Made by a program: the position numbers and the translations under genes. Below the pieces are notes generated by a model, which saw only the letters and a program-made list of their open reading frames with translations, had not been told where the DNA came from and did not search any database. 49,721 nt of DNA from positions 1 through 49,721 of the forward strand of contig JADHSZ010000010.1 in NCBI GenBank assembly GCA_016776635.1, in the 5' to 3' direction. The DNA comes from Alphaproteobacteria bacterium (lineage in GTDB: Bacteria > Pseudomonadota > Alphaproteobacteria > UBA11136). Positions 1 to 7,414 of the stretch are shown one piece after another (position 1 is the first letter of the stretch; every line of letters begins with the position of its first letter).

Positions 1-371
1 GCCCGGCTGCGCGGCGTGATCTTTTCGGCCACGGCGCTCACATCCATGCACCAGGTATCAGGTTCGCAATCCACCAGAACCGGCACCCCGCCGGCGGCGA
101 TCACGGCCATGGCGCAACAGATGATGGTATAGGAGGGCATAATCACCTCCGAGCCGGGTTCCAGCTCCAACGCCGCCACGGCGATTTCCAGCGCCGCGGT
201 ACCGCTGTTCACGGCCACGCCGGCCTTGCCGCCGCAAAACCCCGCCCAGGCCTCCTCGAATTCGCCGATGAAACGACCTTCCGACGACACCCAGCCGCTT
301 TCCACGCACTCGGCCACGTATTTCGCGGCGTTGCCGCCGATCAGGGGTTCGTTTACGGGAATAGAGGCCAT
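1..371 (-). CDS. DegT/DnrJ/EryC1-type sugar aminotransferase (N-terminal part, truncated by window edge)
   Basis: Read on the minus strand from an ATG at 371, the frame stays open to the window edge, giving about 123 residues. It begins with the family's usual N-terminal IPVNEPLIG and continues with SGWVSSEG, VNSGTAALEIAV, MPSYTIICCAMAVIAAGG and VDCEPDTWCMD, the PLP-fold opening of DegT/DnrJ/EryC1/StrS enzymes. These enzymes transaminate keto-sugar nucleotides (for example perosamine or amino-fucose precursors) in the cytoplasm for O-antigen or capsule. The catalytic lysine lies further downstream, outside the window. It follows the cupin gene in the same direction with an 18-base gap, which supports a sugar-modification operon. 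The exact sugar cannot be read from this fragment. Confidence 0.88.
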   Translation of the reverse strand, partial: MASIPVNEPLIGGNAAKYVAECVESGWVSSEGRFIGEFEEAWAGFCGGKAGVAVNSGTAALEIAVAALELEPGSEVIMPSYTIICCAMAVIAAGGVPVLVDCEPDTWCMDVSAVAEKITPRSR

Positions 372-389
372 GAATACTTTCTTCTCCGC

Positions 390-788
390 TCAGGCGCCCG
401 AATTTTGATCAGGGTCTTGAAGCGGCGTGTCCAGACGAAAGGTATCGTCCTCATAGTTTTCGCCGCCACGCGGGCCTTTGGTCAGCACCAGAAAGGTGGT
501 GTCCTCCAGCGCCTCGAAGGCGTGGCCTTCATGGGGTACATTGATAATCAGGTCGCCCTTGCCGAGAACCGCCGTACTCACCGCTTCACCCGGCATCTGG
601 CTCAGCGCCTTGAGCTTCCCCTCCATCACATAGACGTACTGCACCGTCTCTTTATGCACATGGTTGCCGCGCAGCGCGCCCTTTTTCGAGGTGATGACGG
701 TGACATAATCGATGGTTTCCTGGCGCAGGATATCGGCAATGGCGCCGCGTTCGTCCTCGAAATCGGGGGTGATCTTGGTCACGTCCAT
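390..788 (-). CDS. Cupin-fold protein, probable nucleotide-sugar modification enzyme (FdtA/WxcM-like)
   Basis: A 132-residue single-domain cupin. The first cupin motif is visible as GNHVHKETVQYVYVMEG, with the two metal-type histidines, and the second as NVPHEGHAFEALED. The ATG at 788 is preferred over the upstream in-frame start because AAGGAG lies just before it. It sits directly upstream of the DegT-type aminotransferase on the same strand. In such neighbourhoods these cupins are often dTDP-sugar isomerases or epimerases (FdtA-like) or capsule-associated cupins. The family and fold are clear; the substrate is inference from context. A generic sensing cupin is possible. Confidence 0.8.
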   Translation of the reverse strand: MDVTKITPDFEDERGAIADILRQETIDYVTVITSKKGALRGNHVHKETVQYVYVMEGKLKALSQMPGEAVSTAVLGKGDLIINVPHEGHAFEALEDTTFLVLTKGPRGGENYEDDTFRLDTPLQDPDQNSGA

Positions 789-956
789 GCGTGTCTCCTT
801 AAGGCATTCATAATTTTTTGGACTATAGGCAATGGACCGCGCCGCGAACACTGCCTTTTTTAACCCAGCCTATGCCTTTCTCCCCGCCCTTGCGGAGAAA
901 CGCCGCTCTCGGTAGCTTTCTTGAACATACCCATCGCCTTCTAGCACGGAAAAAAC

Positions 957-1964
957 ATGGCTGCGCAGCAACCGGGCGTTTCCTTCGTCATCACGCTCTA
1001 CAACAAGAAGCCCTATCTTGAGGCCGTCTGCGGATCCCTGCAACGTCAGGAAGGGGATTTCGAGCGCGAGTATATCTTCGTCGATGATGGCTCCGACGAC
1101 GGTACGGTGGATGAATTAAAACGGCTGACGGCGGGCTGGGACAATGTGACGGTGGTGGAACAGGCCAACGCGGGTGCGGCGAGCGCTCATAACGTTGGCG
1201 CAAAACGAGCCTCCCTGCCATGGCTGAAATTCCTCGACGGCGACGATGTGCTTACCCCCCGCGCCACCACATGGCTCCTGGATGCGGCGGCGGCCAGCGG
1301 CGCCGGCTGGGCCTGGGGCAATCTCGGCACTTACCGCCTGGATAAGGACGCGCCCGGCGGGATCGCCTCGCTCACTGTGGTGTCGGAGCCTCCCTCATCG
1401 ACTCAAGCCATGGCCGACCCCCTGGCCTTTTTCATCCGCAACATTCCCGCCAATTCCACCTCGCTGCTTGTGGAGAAAGCACTCTATGACCGGGTGGGCG
1501 GCTGCGACGAACGCCTGCGTTCCCCCGATTACACCCTGTTCCTGCGCCTCGCCGCCACCGCCCCCGCAGCCCATCTGGACGCGCCCGTGGGGCTGGTGCC
1601 CGAAGACGCGCCGGGGCGGCTCTCGGGTCAGAAACGGCGCTCGCGTTATGAATCGGTGCTGGCCCTCCTATACTTGGTAGCTGAGACATCCCAGCTTTCG
1701 CCCGCCCACCGGCAACAGGCCATGCGCCGCGCGGTGAGCCGGGCCTGGCTTTTCGCGCGGCGGGAAAACGGCTGCGGCGTTTTCAGCCCTCACTTCCTGC
1801 GCCTGATCCGCAGCCGCCTGGCTGGGCCTGCGGATGCACAATCCCTGATAGCCGATTCTCTCGCCGCCTTCACCGAGGACGGCAGCATCCAGCGTCCCGC
1901 CGCCTGGCGCCCGCCGGGATCGCCGCCCCAGCCTCTCATCGACGGCGACGGGCCTTCCACTTAA
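957..1964 (+). CDS. Family 2 glycosyltransferase (GT-A fold)
   Basis: A 335-residue cytoplasmic glycosyltransferase. The N-terminus VSFVITLYNKKPYL is the usual GT2 opening strand; FVDDGSDDGT at about residue 43 is the nucleotide-sugar motif and WLKFLDGDDVL near residue 92 is the metal-binding DxD. The C-terminal third is helical and carries no family signature that I recognise. No transmembrane segment is obvious. It is transcribed divergently from the cupin and aminotransferase genes, with 168 bases between the starts, so it probably belongs to the same surface-polysaccharide locus. Donor and acceptor cannot be deduced. The start has no strong ribosome-binding site; only a weak AGCACGGAAA precedes it. 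Confidence 0.88.
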   Translation: MAAQQPGVSFVITLYNKKPYLEAVCGSLQRQEGDFEREYIFVDDGSDDGTVDELKRLTAGWDNVTVVEQANAGAASAHNVGAKRASLPWLKFLDGDDVLTPRATTWLLDAAAASGAGWAWGNLGTYRLDKDAPGGIASLTVVSEPPSSTQAMADPLAFFIRNIPANSTSLLVEKALYDRVGGCDERLRSPDYTLFLRLAATAPAAHLDAPVGLVPEDAPGRLSGQKRRSRYESVLALLYLVAETSQLSPAHRQQAMRRAVSRAWLFARRENGCGVFSPHFLRLIRSRLAGPADAQSLIADSLAAFTEDGSIQRPAAWRPPGSPPQPLIDGDGPST

Positions 1965-2019
1965 AGACAGCTCACGCCATGGGCGGTGGAAAAAGCCTGA
2001 AAATCCGCCACCATTTACC

Positions 2020-2035
2020 TGTGACTGCCGTCACA
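2020..2035. promoter_or_regulatory. CRP/FNR-family-like palindromic operator
   Basis: TGTGACTGCCGTCACA is a perfect dyad with 6-base arms and matches the classical CRP half-sites (TGTGA, six bases, TCACA). It lies 211 bases upstream of the FecR-domain gene in a 282-base gap. No convincing sigma-70 hexamers could be placed beside it. Binding by a CRP/FNR-type regulator is inference. The remainder of the gap shows nothing recognisable apart from the ribosome-binding site before 2247. Confidence 0.4.
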
Positions 2036-2246
2036 GACTCCCTCCGGCGATGTGACTAGTGTAAGGGGGCTGGAAATGCCTCTTAGCGGCCTCCATGGCG
2101 GGAAGTTCTTTTTCCGGTAAGGGAGGCGTTCCCGGCATGCGTTCCGTGATACCCACCTGACGAGTTCTTGTGGGGCGGCAAATAGACAGGGTGGAATTTT
2201 TTCTGATTGAGAGTTAGAATCAATTGTCTGTAGAGGAAGACTTCCC

Positions 2247-3092
2247 ATGGCAAGATTCAGTACATATGCAACTGTTGCGCTAGCCTTCTGCGTCCTTGTG
2301 GCGGCGGATGCCTTTACAGCCAAAAAAGACGATATCGGCAGCGCCGACCGGGTCGTCAACCAGGTGGAAGGAACCTACGCGGACAGCTCTAATGCCACCG
2401 TCACCAAGGTGGTCAAATCCCAGGACCGTCTCCGCGCCAACGAAGTCATTACCACCGGACCCGACAGCGGGACTGAAATTTCCTTTATCGACGAGACCCT
2501 GTTCACCATCGGGCCGGAGTCCTCCGTCGTTCTTGATGAATTCGTTTACGATCCCGACCCCAGCAAGGGGCGGCTGGCGATCACAGCCACCAAGGGCGTG
2601 TTTCGTTTCCTGTCTGGTAAATTCGCCAGCAGCGCATATGAAATCAAGACTCCCACCGCCACCATGGGAGTGCGCGGCACCTTCTTCGACGTGATCGTTG
2701 AAGAAGACGGCCTGACTACCGTGGCGGTACAGGAAGGCGAGGTGGAACTGGCCAACTTCGACGGCGAGTCCATTCTCATCCCGGCGGGCCTCTCCAGCAC
2801 CGTAAAGCCCGCCCCGCCCGGCGAATTTCAGGCCCCGCCCTCGGCCCTGGCGCCGCCTTCGGAAGAATTTCTTGAGCGTATCGCCGCCATGGAAGACGTG
2901 TTCTCGGGCTTTTTCGGAATGCCCGATACCGAATTCAGGCGTTTCCTGGCGGAGTTGGACTGGAGCCGCATCGTTGCCTGGGCGGTGGCTGCCGTCTTCA
3001 TGCTTCCGGCGCTCACCGGCGGCCTCTCGATCCTGGCCCTGGCCGGAGTTCTGGGTGCGGGGGGTATCGTTCTGTGGCTGCTGTTCTTTTAG
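2247..3092 (+). CDS. FecR-domain envelope protein with C-terminal membrane segments
   Basis: A 281-residue protein. Residues 1-25 form a signal peptide or N-terminal anchor. Residues about 50-175 form a FecR-type beta domain, recognisable from DRLRANEVITTGPDSGTEI, the run up to TPTATMGVRGTFFDV and the closing VAVQEGEVELAN. A proline-rich linker and a short helical stretch follow, then two hydrophobic helices (about 240-281) ending in WLLFF. Classical FecR proteins are anti-sigma regulators beside a sigma factor and a receptor; neither is present here, so this is more likely a stand-alone FecR-domain periplasmic or membrane protein of unknown role. AGAGGAAGA lies just upstream of the ATG. No operon partner follows. 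Confidence 0.85.
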   Translation: MARFSTYATVALAFCVLVAADAFTAKKDDIGSADRVVNQVEGTYADSSNATVTKVVKSQDRLRANEVITTGPDSGTEISFIDETLFTIGPESSVVLDEFVYDPDPSKGRLAITATKGVFRFLSGKFASSAYEIKTPTATMGVRGTFFDVIVEEDGLTTVAVQEGEVELANFDGESILIPAGLSSTVKPAPPGEFQAPPSALAPPSEEFLERIAAMEDVFSGFFGMPDTEFRRFLAELDWSRIVAWAVAAVFMLPALTGGLSILALAGVLGAGGIVLWLLFF

Positions 3093-3130
3093 ATGCCCCT
3101 CCCATAAGGACCATCTGAAACCGAAGCGGT

Positions 3131-3154
3131 CGGAGAGAAATCTCCGGTCGTTTT
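3131..3154 (+). terminator. Possible weak intrinsic terminator after the FecR gene
   Basis: CGGAGA-GAAA-TCTCCG forms a six-base-pair hairpin with a GNRA-like loop, followed by GTCGTTTT. It lies 38 bases after the FecR stop and between convergent genes. The stem is short and the T-run is only four, so termination strength is doubtful. Confidence 0.4.
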
Positions 3155-3191
3155 GGTTTACGCCGCGCGTTTTTGGGCCTCAAGCCCTTTC

Positions 3192-4316
3192 TTACCCGTA
3201 GGCGGCCATGTTCACGGGCTGGCGTTTCGCGCCCCAGTCGCCGGGCGCGGCCTCGAAGACTCCGGCGCAGGCAGTTCCGCAAGAAACGCATGTCCCTCCT
3301 GCGTCCAGGTTCCACGCCCCGAGTTGGTACCAGTCGCGCCCAATCACCAGGCCGCCGCAGTGGTGGCAATAGGTGCTGCCGCCCTCGCGGTCCTGCACAT
3401 TGCCGGTATAGGCATGGCGTATGCCACATTCCCGCGCAATCTCCCGCGCCCGGCTCAGGGTCCGCGGCGGCGTCGGCGGCGTGTCCATCATCTTCCAGTC
3501 GGGATGGAAGGCGGAAAAATGCAGCGGTACGTCGGGGCCGAGCTTGTCAGCTACCCAGCCGCAAAGCTCGTGCAGTTCGGCATCGCTGTCGTTCTCGCCG
3601 GGAATCAATAAAGTCGTGATCTCGACCCAGACGTCGGTTTCCCGTTTCAGATATTCCAGGGTTTCGAGAACCGGGGCCAGCTCACCCGAACAGATCTTCT
3701 TGTAGAAACGTTCTGTAAAGGCCTTCAAATCCACATTGACGGCGTCCATATGGCGAAAGAACTCCTCTCTCGGAGGGCCACACATATAGCCCGCCGTCAC
3801 CGCCACGTTTTTGATTCCCTGCTCATGACAGGCGGCGGCCACGTCCACGGCGTATTCGTGGAAAATGATGGGATCGTTATAGGTATAGGCCACCGAGCGG
3901 CAATTGAAATCGCGCGCCGCGGCGGCGATGGCGTCCGGGCCTGCGCGCGAGGTCAGGCGGTCGAATTCCCGTGATTTGCTGATGTCCCAGTTCTGGCAGA
4001 ACTTACAGGTCAAATTGCACCCCGCCGTGCCAAAACTAAGAACAGGTGTGCCGGGCAGAAAATGGCTGAGCGGCTTCTTCTCGATGGGGTCGATACAAAA
4101 CCCGCTGGACCGTCCATAGGTGGTGAGCACCATGGCGCCGTTCTCGCGGGCGCGCACGAAACATAATCCCCGCTGGCCCTCATGCAGGGCGCAATAACGC
4201 GGGCACAACTCACAGCGCACCCGGCCGTCCTCAAGGGTGCTCCAGAACCGTCCGGGAACGGTGTCCTTCAACGTCTCCGGGGTGGTCTCTGTGCCGGTGT
4301 TCACGTCCATATCCAT
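3192..4316 (-). CDS. AmmeMemoRadiSam system radical SAM enzyme
   Basis: A 374-residue radical SAM protein. The Fe-S cluster motif is GTAGCNLTCKFCQNW, with cysteines at about 100, 104 and 107 (CX3CX2C). Before it is a Cys-rich segment CELCPRYCALHEGQRGLC and after it a C-terminal zinc-ribbon-like stretch with YCHHCGG and CVSCGTAC. This architecture, related to pyruvate-formate-lyase-activating enzymes, is typical of the radical SAM member of the AmmeMemoRadiSam triad, whose reaction is not established as far as I know. The other two members lie divergently at 5041-6517, separated by an AT-rich gene. The ATG at 4316 has no strong ribosome-binding site; a second ATG two codons later is an equally possible start. 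Confidence 0.92.
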   Translation of the reverse strand: MDMDVNTGTETTPETLKDTVPGRFWSTLEDGRVRCELCPRYCALHEGQRGLCFVRARENGAMVLTTYGRSSGFCIDPIEKKPLSHFLPGTPVLSFGTAGCNLTCKFCQNWDISKSREFDRLTSRAGPDAIAAAARDFNCRSVAYTYNDPIIFHEYAVDVAAACHEQGIKNVAVTAGYMCGPPREEFFRHMDAVNVDLKAFTERFYKKICSGELAPVLETLEYLKRETDVWVEITTLLIPGENDSDAELHELCGWVADKLGPDVPLHFSAFHPDWKMMDTPPTPPRTLSRAREIARECGIRHAYTGNVQDREGGSTYCHHCGGLVIGRDWYQLGAWNLDAGGTCVSCGTACAGVFEAAPGDWGAKRQPVNMAAYG

Positions 4317-4335
4317 CAGATGGGAGGCGGGGTGC

Positions 4336-4353
4336 GGGAATCAATATTCCCTC
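4336..4353. repeat. Duplicated palindromic word, copy 1
   Basis: GGGAATCAATATTCCCTC, with GGGAAT-CAAT-ATTCCC as a six-base dyad, lies 20 bases upstream of the radical SAM start. The same 18 bases recur at 4934-4951, so the two copies bracket the AT-rich 134-residue gene and the radical SAM relic. Confidence 0.8.
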
Positions 4354-4370
4354 TTTTACCACACGTCCAT

Positions 4371-4775
4371 TTACGAACCTTTCAAAGCCAAATAAGCCAT
4401 TAATCCAGCCGCTACGGCTGAACCCCATGCTGCAAGATTTGAACGCTTGGCTACTTCTAACATTTGTTTAAATTGCCTAGTAGAAGCCTCAGCATTTTGT
4501 TCAGCCAGTTTGCTTTGAAATTTTTCTGAGAGTTCTCGCTGCCCCTCCATAAATTTTTTCATATTTTGTTGTAAATCGCTTTGCATATTCATTTCAGCAA
4601 CCTTTAAATCCAGTTGCCTTTTGTCTTCACGTTCTTTCAGCCTTGCTGTTGCTATACCAGCACGCCTAACTTTGTTCGTGTCAGTAGTCCCTTCCTTTGC
4701 CAATACGACCCTATTTAATTCTTCATCCGTAATGTTTGGATCATCTAAATCAATGTCATCCACCCTTATTGCCAT
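4371..4775 (-). CDS. Unknown AT-rich coiled-coil protein with C-terminal membrane helix
   Basis: A 134-residue protein that I do not recognise. An acidic N-terminus (VDDIDLDDPNITDEELN) is followed by a long charged helix rich in Lys, Glu, Gln and Met (about 40-110, a likely coiled coil), then a short hydrophobic C-terminal segment AAWGSAVAAGLMAYLALKG that could be one membrane helix. The ATG at 4775 is preferred because AAAGGAA lies eight bases upstream. Base composition is clearly AT-richer than both neighbours, and the gene sits between duplicated sequences, so acquisition by transfer is plausible. It splits the AmmeMemoRadiSam genes. No function can be assigned. Confidence 0.7.
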   Translation of the reverse strand: MAIRVDDIDLDDPNITDEELNRVVLAKEGTTDTNKVRRAGIATARLKEREDKRQLDLKVAEMNMQSDLQQNMKKFMEGQRELSEKFQSKLAEQNAEASTRQFKQMLEVAKRSNLAAWGSAVAAGLMAYLALKGS

Positions 4776-4839
4776 AACGTATTCCTTTCGCCTTTGAGAT
4801 GCTCCAATTTTGACCAAATTGCCATCAGGCAGTCCTCAT

Positions 4840-4913
4840 TGGGTCACCGACAAAACTTACAGGTAAACACAAAAAAAGCAGAACTTGCAGCTCAGGTTGC
4901 ATCCCGCCGTGCC
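4840..4913 (-). pseudogene. Relic of a radical SAM gene (Cys-motif fragment, in two pieces)
   Basis: Read on the minus strand, about 4870-4913 encodes LGTAGCNLSCKFC, almost the same as the GTAGCNLTCKFC motif of the intact radical SAM gene at 3192-4316. A little further on, in a different frame, TCKFCR appears again (near 4842-4860) and then stops. No full reading frame surrounds them. The nucleotide match to the intact gene extends over GCAGAACTT and GCCGTGCC. This is best read as a decayed partial duplication or the remains of a second radical SAM gene. The palindromic word at 4934 lies just outside it. Confidence 0.55.
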
Positions 4914-4933
4914 GAGAAGCATCGCTAAAAGCC

Positions 4934-4951
4934 GGGAATCAATATTCCCTC
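4934..4951. repeat. Duplicated palindromic word, copy 2
   Basis: Second perfect copy of GGGAATCAATATTCCCTC, 598 bases from the first, in direct orientation. Here it adjoins the radical SAM relic; at the first copy it adjoins the intact radical SAM gene. That parallel suggests a duplication of the gene's 5' region. Confidence 0.8.
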
Positions 4952-5040
4952 CGCAATACCGCCGCCCCCTTTACATGGGCTATCCTCAACGTTACCTGTT
5001 AAAAAAGACAGGATATTTCGAAAAACGGGGTAAACACGCC

Positions 5041-5868
5041 ATGACCTGGACCCCACCAAACAGCCCATCAAGTTCCGTGCGCCCGCCCGCCGTGGCCGGA
5101 CAGTTCTATCCCGGCGATGCGGCGGTGCTGGCCGCCGAGGTGGACAGCTATCTCGCCACCGCGCAAGCCTCGGGTACGGACGCGGACAATGCTCCGCCCA
5201 AGGCCCTGATCGTGCCCCATGCCGGTTATATGTATTCCGCCCCGGTGGCGGCCTCCGCCTACGCCAGGCTTACTCCCCTGCACGGTACCGTGCGCCGGGT
5301 GGTGCTGATGGGGCCGTCACATCGGGTGGCGCTTTCGGGGCTGGCGCTCAGCAGCGCCACCTCCTTCGCCACGCCGCTGGGAGAGGTGGCGGTGGACCGC
5401 GAGGCCTGCGAGGCGATCCTCGACCTGCCCCAGGTCCATGTGATGGACGAGGCCCATGCCTTGGAACACAGCCTCGAGGTGCACCTTCCCTTCCTGCTTT
5501 CCTGTCTCGACGATTTTACCATTGTGCCGCTGGTGGCGGGCTCCGCTTCGGCGCAAGAGGTGGCACAGGTGCTGGAGCGGCTGTGGGGCGGGCCGGAAAC
5601 CCTGATCGTGATTTCCTCGGACCTCAGCCATTACCTCGATTATGAGACAGCCACGGCCATGGACGCCGCCACCTCGCGCGCCATCGAGACCCTCACCCCC
5701 GACGGCATCGGCGAGGAAGGCGCCTGCGGCCGTATCCCCATTCGCGGTCTGCTCACCGTGGCCAGGGAAAAGGGCCTCCGCGTCCAAACGGTGGATTTAC
5801 GCAATTCCGGCGATACCGCTGGCCCCCGCGACCAGGTGGTGGGCTATGGCAGCTATGTCATCTCTTGA
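5041..5868 (+). CDS. AmmeMemoRadiSam system protein B (MEMO1 family)
   Basis: A 275-residue MEMO-family protein. Landmarks in order: RPPAVAGQFYPGD (14-26), PHAGY (59-63), GPSH (91-94), EHSLEVH (142-148), SSDLSHY (192-198) and an ACGR cysteine near 229. These supply the His/His/Cys set that in MEMO proteins resembles the metal site of non-haem dioxygenases. It is one of the three partners of the AmmeMemoRadiSam system. The ATG at 5041 is chosen because the family's conserved start follows directly; the in-frame upstream extension runs through the radical SAM relic and has no family similarity. The next gene overlaps its end. Confidence 0.92.
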   Translation: MTWTPPNSPSSSVRPPAVAGQFYPGDAAVLAAEVDSYLATAQASGTDADNAPPKALIVPHAGYMYSAPVAASAYARLTPLHGTVRRVVLMGPSHRVALSGLALSSATSFATPLGEVAVDREACEAILDLPQVHVMDEAHALEHSLEVHLPFLLSCLDDFTIVPLVAGSASAQEVAQVLERLWGGPETLIVISSDLSHYLDYETATAMDAATSRAIETLTPDGIGEEGACGRIPIRGLLTVAREKGLRVQTVDLRNSGDTAGPRDQVVGYGSYVIS

Positions 5869-6517
5869 CGGGCCAGTGATGAAGCGCCCCCGAGAATCCG
5901 GTCCCAACGAGGCCACCGAGACGGAAGACATGCTGCGCCGCCACGGCGGAACCCTTCTCCGCCTCGCCGCCGATTCCATCGACCACGGCCTGCGCGAAGG
6001 CCGCGCCCTGGAGGTGACGGTGAAAAGCTACGCCGCCGAGCTTGGCGGCCCCGGCGCCAGTTTCATCACTCTGAAAAACGATGGAGATTTACGCGGCTGT
6101 ATTGGCTCGGCCATGGCCCATCGGGCGCTGGTTCTCGACGTGGCCGCCAACGCCTTCGCCGCGGCCTTCCATGACAGCCGGTTTGCGCCGCTGGAAACCA
6201 ACGAACGCCGTAATCTCAGCATTTCCCTCTCGCTGCTCTCGGCGCCCACGAATATGAGCTTCGCGGGCGAGGCCGAGCTTCTCTCCCTGCTGCGGCCCGG
6301 CATTGACGGCCTTATCATCAGCGACGGCGTCCACAGCGCCTTGTTCCTGCCCGCGGTATGGGAGTCCCTGTCCGATCCCCGCACCTTCCTCGAACAGCTC
6401 AAGCACAAGGCGGGCTTGTCCCGCGATCACTGGTCGGATAGCTTCACGGCCCGGCGTTTCACCGCCGCCGCCGTCACCCTATTCACCGACGGCGCCATTG
6501 CCCACGGCGAGGACTGA
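5855..6517 (+). CDS. AmmeMemoRadiSam system protein A (AMMECR1 domain)
   Basis: About 220 residues. The AMMECR1 hallmark LRGCIG appears in DLRGCIGSAMAHRAL, preceded by FITLKNDG and followed by FHDSRFAPL, and the C-terminal half carries GLIISDGVHSALFLPAVW and SWSD-like HWSDSF elements. The protein class is of unknown biochemical function but co-occurs with MEMO and a radical SAM enzyme. The ATG at 5855 overlaps the MEMO stop by 14 bases; an alternative ATG at 5879 lies just after the stop. Neither has a strong ribosome-binding site, so the start is uncertain by eight codons. Coupled translation with the MEMO gene is likely. Confidence 0.9.
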   Translation: MSSLDGPVMKRPRESGPNEATETEDMLRRHGGTLLRLAADSIDHGLREGRALEVTVKSYAAELGGPGASFITLKNDGDLRGCIGSAMAHRALVLDVAANAFAAAFHDSRFAPLETNERRNLSISLSLLSAPTNMSFAGEAELLSLLRPGIDGLIISDGVHSALFLPAVWESLSDPRTFLEQLKHKAGLSRDHWSDSFTARRFTAAAVTLFTDGAIAHGED

Positions 6518-6569
6518 GCTTCCCCGCCATCTTCACCCTTCCCCCTGCAATCTCCCCGAAAGAACCGGC

Positions 6570-7340
6570 ATGAGTAGCGACCGCCTGCTTCACGAAATCG
6601 TTTCCATCGCGCTGGCCGCCGGCGACATCATCATGGACATCTATGGTGGCCCGGTGGAAGTCAGAACCAAGGACGATTCCTCCCCCGTTACCGAGGCCGA
6701 CGAGGCGGCGGAAAAACACATCCTGGCTGCGTTGGCGGCGCTCACCCCCGATATTCCCGTGGTGGCGGAAGAAGCAGCGGCCGCCGGAACCATGCCCGAC
6801 ATTTCGCGGGGTGTCTTCTGGCTGGTGGACCCGCTCGACGGCACCAAGGAATTCATCAGCCGCAACGGCGAGTTCACCGTCAATATCGCACTGGTCATGA
6901 ACGGCAACCCGGTGCTCGGCGTGGTCCATGCCCCGGCCATTGGCCGCACTTTTTACGGCGCCGAGGACGAGGGCGCCTTCTGCCTCGAAGATGGCGAATC
7001 CCGCCCCATCGCCGCCCGTCCTGCGCCTGCCGATGGGGTGGTGGTGGTGGCCAGCCGCTCCCACGGGGCAGGCGAAGAGCTCGACGCCTTCCTCGCGGGC
7101 CTCAAGGTGGCCTCCACCAGCCAGGCCGGAAGTTCGCTCAAATTCTGTCTCGTGGCGGCGGGAGAGGCCGACCTCTATCCCCGTTTCGGGCGCACCATGG
7201 AATGGGATACCGCCGCCGGCCAGGCGGTACTCATGGCGGCGGGCGGACGGGTGGAAACCACCGCCGGGGAGCCACTTCTCTACGGCAAGAAAGGGGTGGA
7301 AAATCCCCATTTCATCGCCTACGGGGCGCAAAGCTCTTAA
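6570..7340 (+). CDS. cysQ: 3'(2'),5'-bisphosphate nucleotidase CysQ
   Basis: A 256-residue inositol-monophosphatase-superfamily enzyme. The metal-binding motif WLVDPLDGTKEF (about 87-98) carries the CysQ-type TKEF ending, and EEAAAAG supplies the upstream acidic residues; the C-terminal MEWDTAAGQAVL is the second family signature. CysQ removes the 3'-phosphate from PAP made during sulfate assimilation and acts in the cytoplasm. The start at 6570 is used because the family's N-terminus follows directly; a longer in-frame reading extends into the AMMECR1 gene and is a shadow. Separated by 52 bases from the AMMECR1 gene, so it may be co-transcribed. Confidence 0.92.
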   Translation: MSSDRLLHEIVSIALAAGDIIMDIYGGPVEVRTKDDSSPVTEADEAAEKHILAALAALTPDIPVVAEEAAAAGTMPDISRGVFWLVDPLDGTKEFISRNGEFTVNIALVMNGNPVLGVVHAPAIGRTFYGAEDEGAFCLEDGESRPIAARPAPADGVVVVASRSHGAGEELDAFLAGLKVASTSQAGSSLKFCLVAAGEADLYPRFGRTMEWDTAAGQAVLMAAGGRVETTAGEPLLYGKKGVENPHFIAYGAQSS

Positions 7341-7379
7341 TCATGGGAAAATCGGCCTTTGATGGGAATTTTGGCTACC

Positions 7380-7408
7380 TTGACCCCCGCACCCCGCCTA
7401 CCCATACT
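7380..7408 (+). promoter_or_regulatory. Candidate sigma-70 promoter for a small RNA
   Basis: TTGACC and CATACT hexamers are 17 bases apart (7380-7385 and 7403-7408). They lie just downstream of cysQ and face a strong terminator about 160 bases away, with no good open frame between. Confidence 0.4.
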
Positions 7409-7414
7409 CTTATG

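Noticed and set aside
4885..5040. N-terminal extension of the MEMO-like gene from 4885
   Set aside because: The extension translates the radical SAM relic antisense and the duplicated palindrome; the family start lies at 5041.
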